This document shows positions 62,505-64,000 of a stretch of 64,000 nucleotides of DNA, piece after piece. Each line of letters starts with the position of its first letter. Position 1 is the stretch's first letter. The translations under genes and the position numbers were made by a program. A model generated the notes under the pieces. The model had not been told where the DNA came from, did not search any database, and saw nothing but the letters and a program-made list of their open reading frames with translations. The DNA comes from Alteromonadaceae bacterium M269 (GTDB lineage Bacteria > Pseudomonadota > Gammaproteobacteria > Enterobacterales > Alteromonadaceae): NCBI GenBank assembly GCA_004353515.1, contig SMNZ01000001.1, forward strand, positions 496,001-560,000. Reading direction: 5' to 3'.

Positions 62505-63941
62505 ATGTCAGTGTTCAAAAATTACATTGATGGCCAATGGATAGATTCATCAGAAGTCATCGAAAATATAAATCCCTCTGATACTAAAGATGTCATTGGT
62601 GCCTATGCACAAGCAACCAATGAACAAGCTCAATCAGCATTCGATTGTGCAAAACGTTCATTTGACGAATGGCAAAACAAAGGCATTCAATTCAGAGCAG
62701 ACGCTTTAGACAAAATCGGCAGTGAAATACTCGAGCGTAAAGCAGAATTAGGTGAGCTTTTATCGCGTGAAGAAGGTAAAACACTGGCTGAAGGCATTGG
62801 TGAAGTTACACGAGCAGGACATATTTTTAAATTTTACGCCGGTGAAGTATTGCGCTTAAACGGTGATCTTGTTCCTTCGGTCCGCCCGCAAGTTGAAGTG
62901 GAGATTACGCGTGAGCCAGTTGGCACTGTAGGTGTAATAACACCTTGGAACTTTCCGATTGCAATACCTGCGTGGAAAATTGCACCTGCTCTCGCTTATG
63001 GTAATTGTGTTGTTTTTAAACCGGCCAGTCAGGTCTTAGGTAGTGCTTGGGCGCTGTCGGAAATTATCACTCGTGCTGGATTGCCAAACGGTGTCTTTAA
63101 TTTGGTTATGGGAGCTGGTTCAAACGTTGGTGCGGCTATATTGAATGATAATCGTGTTGATGCTGTTAGTTTCACTGGGTCTGTCACAACTGGTGGTAAA
63201 GTTGCACAAGCATGTACTATTCGCGGTGCTAAGTTCCAGTTAGAGATGGGAGGCAAAAACCCACTAGTTGTTATGGACGATGCGGATATAGATGTCGCTG
63301 TAAATTGTGCGATTAATGGTGCGTTTTTCTCTACAGGGCAACGTTGTACTGCTTCTTCTCGTTTGATTGTTCAAGCAGGTATTTACGACAGGTTTGTTGA
63401 AGCGATGAAGAACGGTATTGAAGCTCTAACCGTTGGCAATCCGCTAAATACTGATACGCAAATAGGCCCTGTTATTGATCAAGCTCAGTTAGATAAAGAT
63501 CTTGAGTATATCGATATCGGTATAAAAGAAGGGGCGACACTTCTCGCTGGCGGTGAAGTGTTAAAACGCGAAGCCGATGGCTTCTTCCTTTCTCCGGCTC
63601 TCTTTGTGGATACCACCAATGATATGCGTATTAACCAGGAAGAAATTTTTGGTCCTATTGCGTCAGTTATCAAAGTTAATGATTTTGAAGAAGCGTTGAG
63701 CGTTTCTAACGACACGCAATTTGGGTTGTCAGCGGGTATTTGTACAACTTCTCTAAAATATGCACATCAATTTAAGAGACGTAGCCAAGCTGGCATGGTG
63801 ATGGTTAATTTACCAACTGCAGGTGTCGACTACCATGTTCCGTTTGGTGGAACTAAAGGGTCAAGTTTAGGTGCTAGAGAACAAGGTTCCTATGCAGCTG
63901 AGTTCTACACAAAGGTTAAAACGAGCTACATCTTGTCTTAA
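62505..63941 (+). CDS. Aldehyde dehydrogenase, likely 2-ketoglutarate-semialdehyde type
   Basis: The 478-residue NAD(P)-dependent enzyme has the catalytic Cys281 (STGQRCTASS) and Glu247 (LEMGGKNPL), with FTGSVTTGG as cofactor loop. The ending NLPTAGVDYHVPFGGTKGSSLGAREQGSYAAEFYT resembles 2-ketoglutarate-semialdehyde dehydrogenases of hydroxyproline/pentose pathways, rather than succinate-semialdehyde types. The ATG at 62505 has AGGA upstream. It is divergent from the AraC gene and its operon probably continues right. Confidence 0.82.
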   Translation: MSVFKNYIDGQWIDSSEVIENINPSDTKDVIGAYAQATNEQAQSAFDCAKRSFDEWQNKGIQFRADALDKIGSEILERKAELGELLSREEGKTLAEGIGEVTRAGHIFKFYAGEVLRLNGDLVPSVRPQVEVEITREPVGTVGVITPWNFPIAIPAWKIAPALAYGNCVVFKPASQVLGSAWALSEIITRAGLPNGVFNLVMGAGSNVGAAILNDNRVDAVSFTGSVTTGGKVAQACTIRGAKFQLEMGGKNPLVVMDDADIDVAVNCAINGAFFSTGQRCTASSRLIVQAGIYDRFVEAMKNGIEALTVGNPLNTDTQIGPVIDQAQLDKDLEYIDIGIKEGATLLAGGEVLKREADGFFLSPALFVDTTNDMRINQEEIFGPIASVIKVNDFEEALSVSNDTQFGLSAGICTTSLKYAHQFKRRSQAGMVMVNLPTAGVDYHVPFGGTKGSSLGAREQGSYAAEFYTKVKTSYILS

Positions 63942-64000
63942 GGCAACGGCTTGTTGAACAATAAACAATTAGATTTTTAAGTAAATAGTATGAAAGACAA
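63942..64000 (+). other. Right edge; possible start of the next gene
   Basis: An ATG at 63990 (ATGAAAGAC) opens a frame that runs off the edge. There is no clear ribosome-binding site, and only three codons are visible, so it cannot be called. The rest is A+T rich. Confidence 0.2.

Overview
The window reads as chromosomal DNA from a marine-type gammaproteobacterium, most likely in the Alteromonadales (Shewanella / Pseudoalteromonas / Colwellia neighbourhood). This is an inference from gene content: the yejM-yejL-yejK block, a one-piece valine-degradation operon, alaA-yfbR-dgt, msrP/msrQ, rhlE, a TPP-riboswitch thi operon with thiO, and many c-di-GMP/two-component genes. The DNA is moderately A+T rich. 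I cannot name a genus from sequence alone.

Positions 1-5858 are a genomic island, or the distal end of one. It holds the N-terminus of an IS630-like transposase running off the left edge, a DUF2971 gene cut off at the insertion sequence, a relic of an integrating conjugative element (PFL_4711-family protein and an AlpA-like regulator), and two secreted cargo genes: an astacin-type metalloprotease lipoprotein and a cysteine-paired RCC1-like lipoprotein. It ends at 5836-5858 with what looks like the isolated 3' end of a leucine tRNA, the expected right attachment site of an integrase that uses a tRNA gene. The chromosomal backbone starts after it.

Backbone, left to right. 6.4-8.4 kb: a 53-residue small protein and a receiver-TPR response regulator. 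8.5-14.2 kb: a valine catabolic operon (mmsA, acyl-CoA dehydrogenase, 3-hydroxyisobutyryl-CoA hydrolase, mmsB, SDR) behind a repeated TTAACG palindrome that looks like a LiuR-type operator. 14.4-21.5 kb: envelope and nucleoid genes (gmhB, yejM, yejL, yejK), a two-copy QueD-like protein, an M23 peptidase and an M61 peptidase. 21.7-26.5 kb: a PilZ protein, an Mpo1-like membrane protein, a LytS/LytTR pair and an EamA transporter. 26.6-30.5 kb: a YchJ-like protein, a SulA-like inhibitor behind two LexA boxes, msrQ and msrP (separated by a terminator), and a Sel1 protein. 30.6-33.7 kb: the overlapping alaA-yfbR-dgt unit. 33.9-47.7 kb: an LRAT-like protein, a DUF2189 protein with an unusual structured leader, a LolD/FtsX-type ABC transporter, several secreted proteins, rhlE, a DSD1-type PLP enzyme, a secreted nuclease, a DUF885 peptidase and a degenerate EAL-HDOD protein.

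48.0-53.5 kb is a five-gene signalling array: two histidine kinases, each followed by a near-identical single-domain receiver, then a REC-GGDEF-EAL protein. 53.6-60.2 kb is a complete thiamine operon under a TPP riboswitch (thiC-thiO-thiS-thiG-thiE-thiF-thiD), in which ThiF carries a C-terminal rhodanese-like domain. The right edge (60.3-63.9 kb) has an Xaa-Pro-type M24 peptidase, a PAS-AraC regulator and a ketoglutarate-semialdehyde-type dehydrogenase, suggesting the start of a hydroxyproline catabolic cluster continuing beyond the window.

I see no CRISPR array, no rRNA and no intact tRNA. The most interesting items are the tRNA-derived attachment site with its island, the doubled LexA site of the SulA-like gene, the hairpin/mini-ORF leader at 34.75-34.85 kb, the QueD-like protein that seems to split its active site between two decayed copies, and the duplicated kinase-receiver array.
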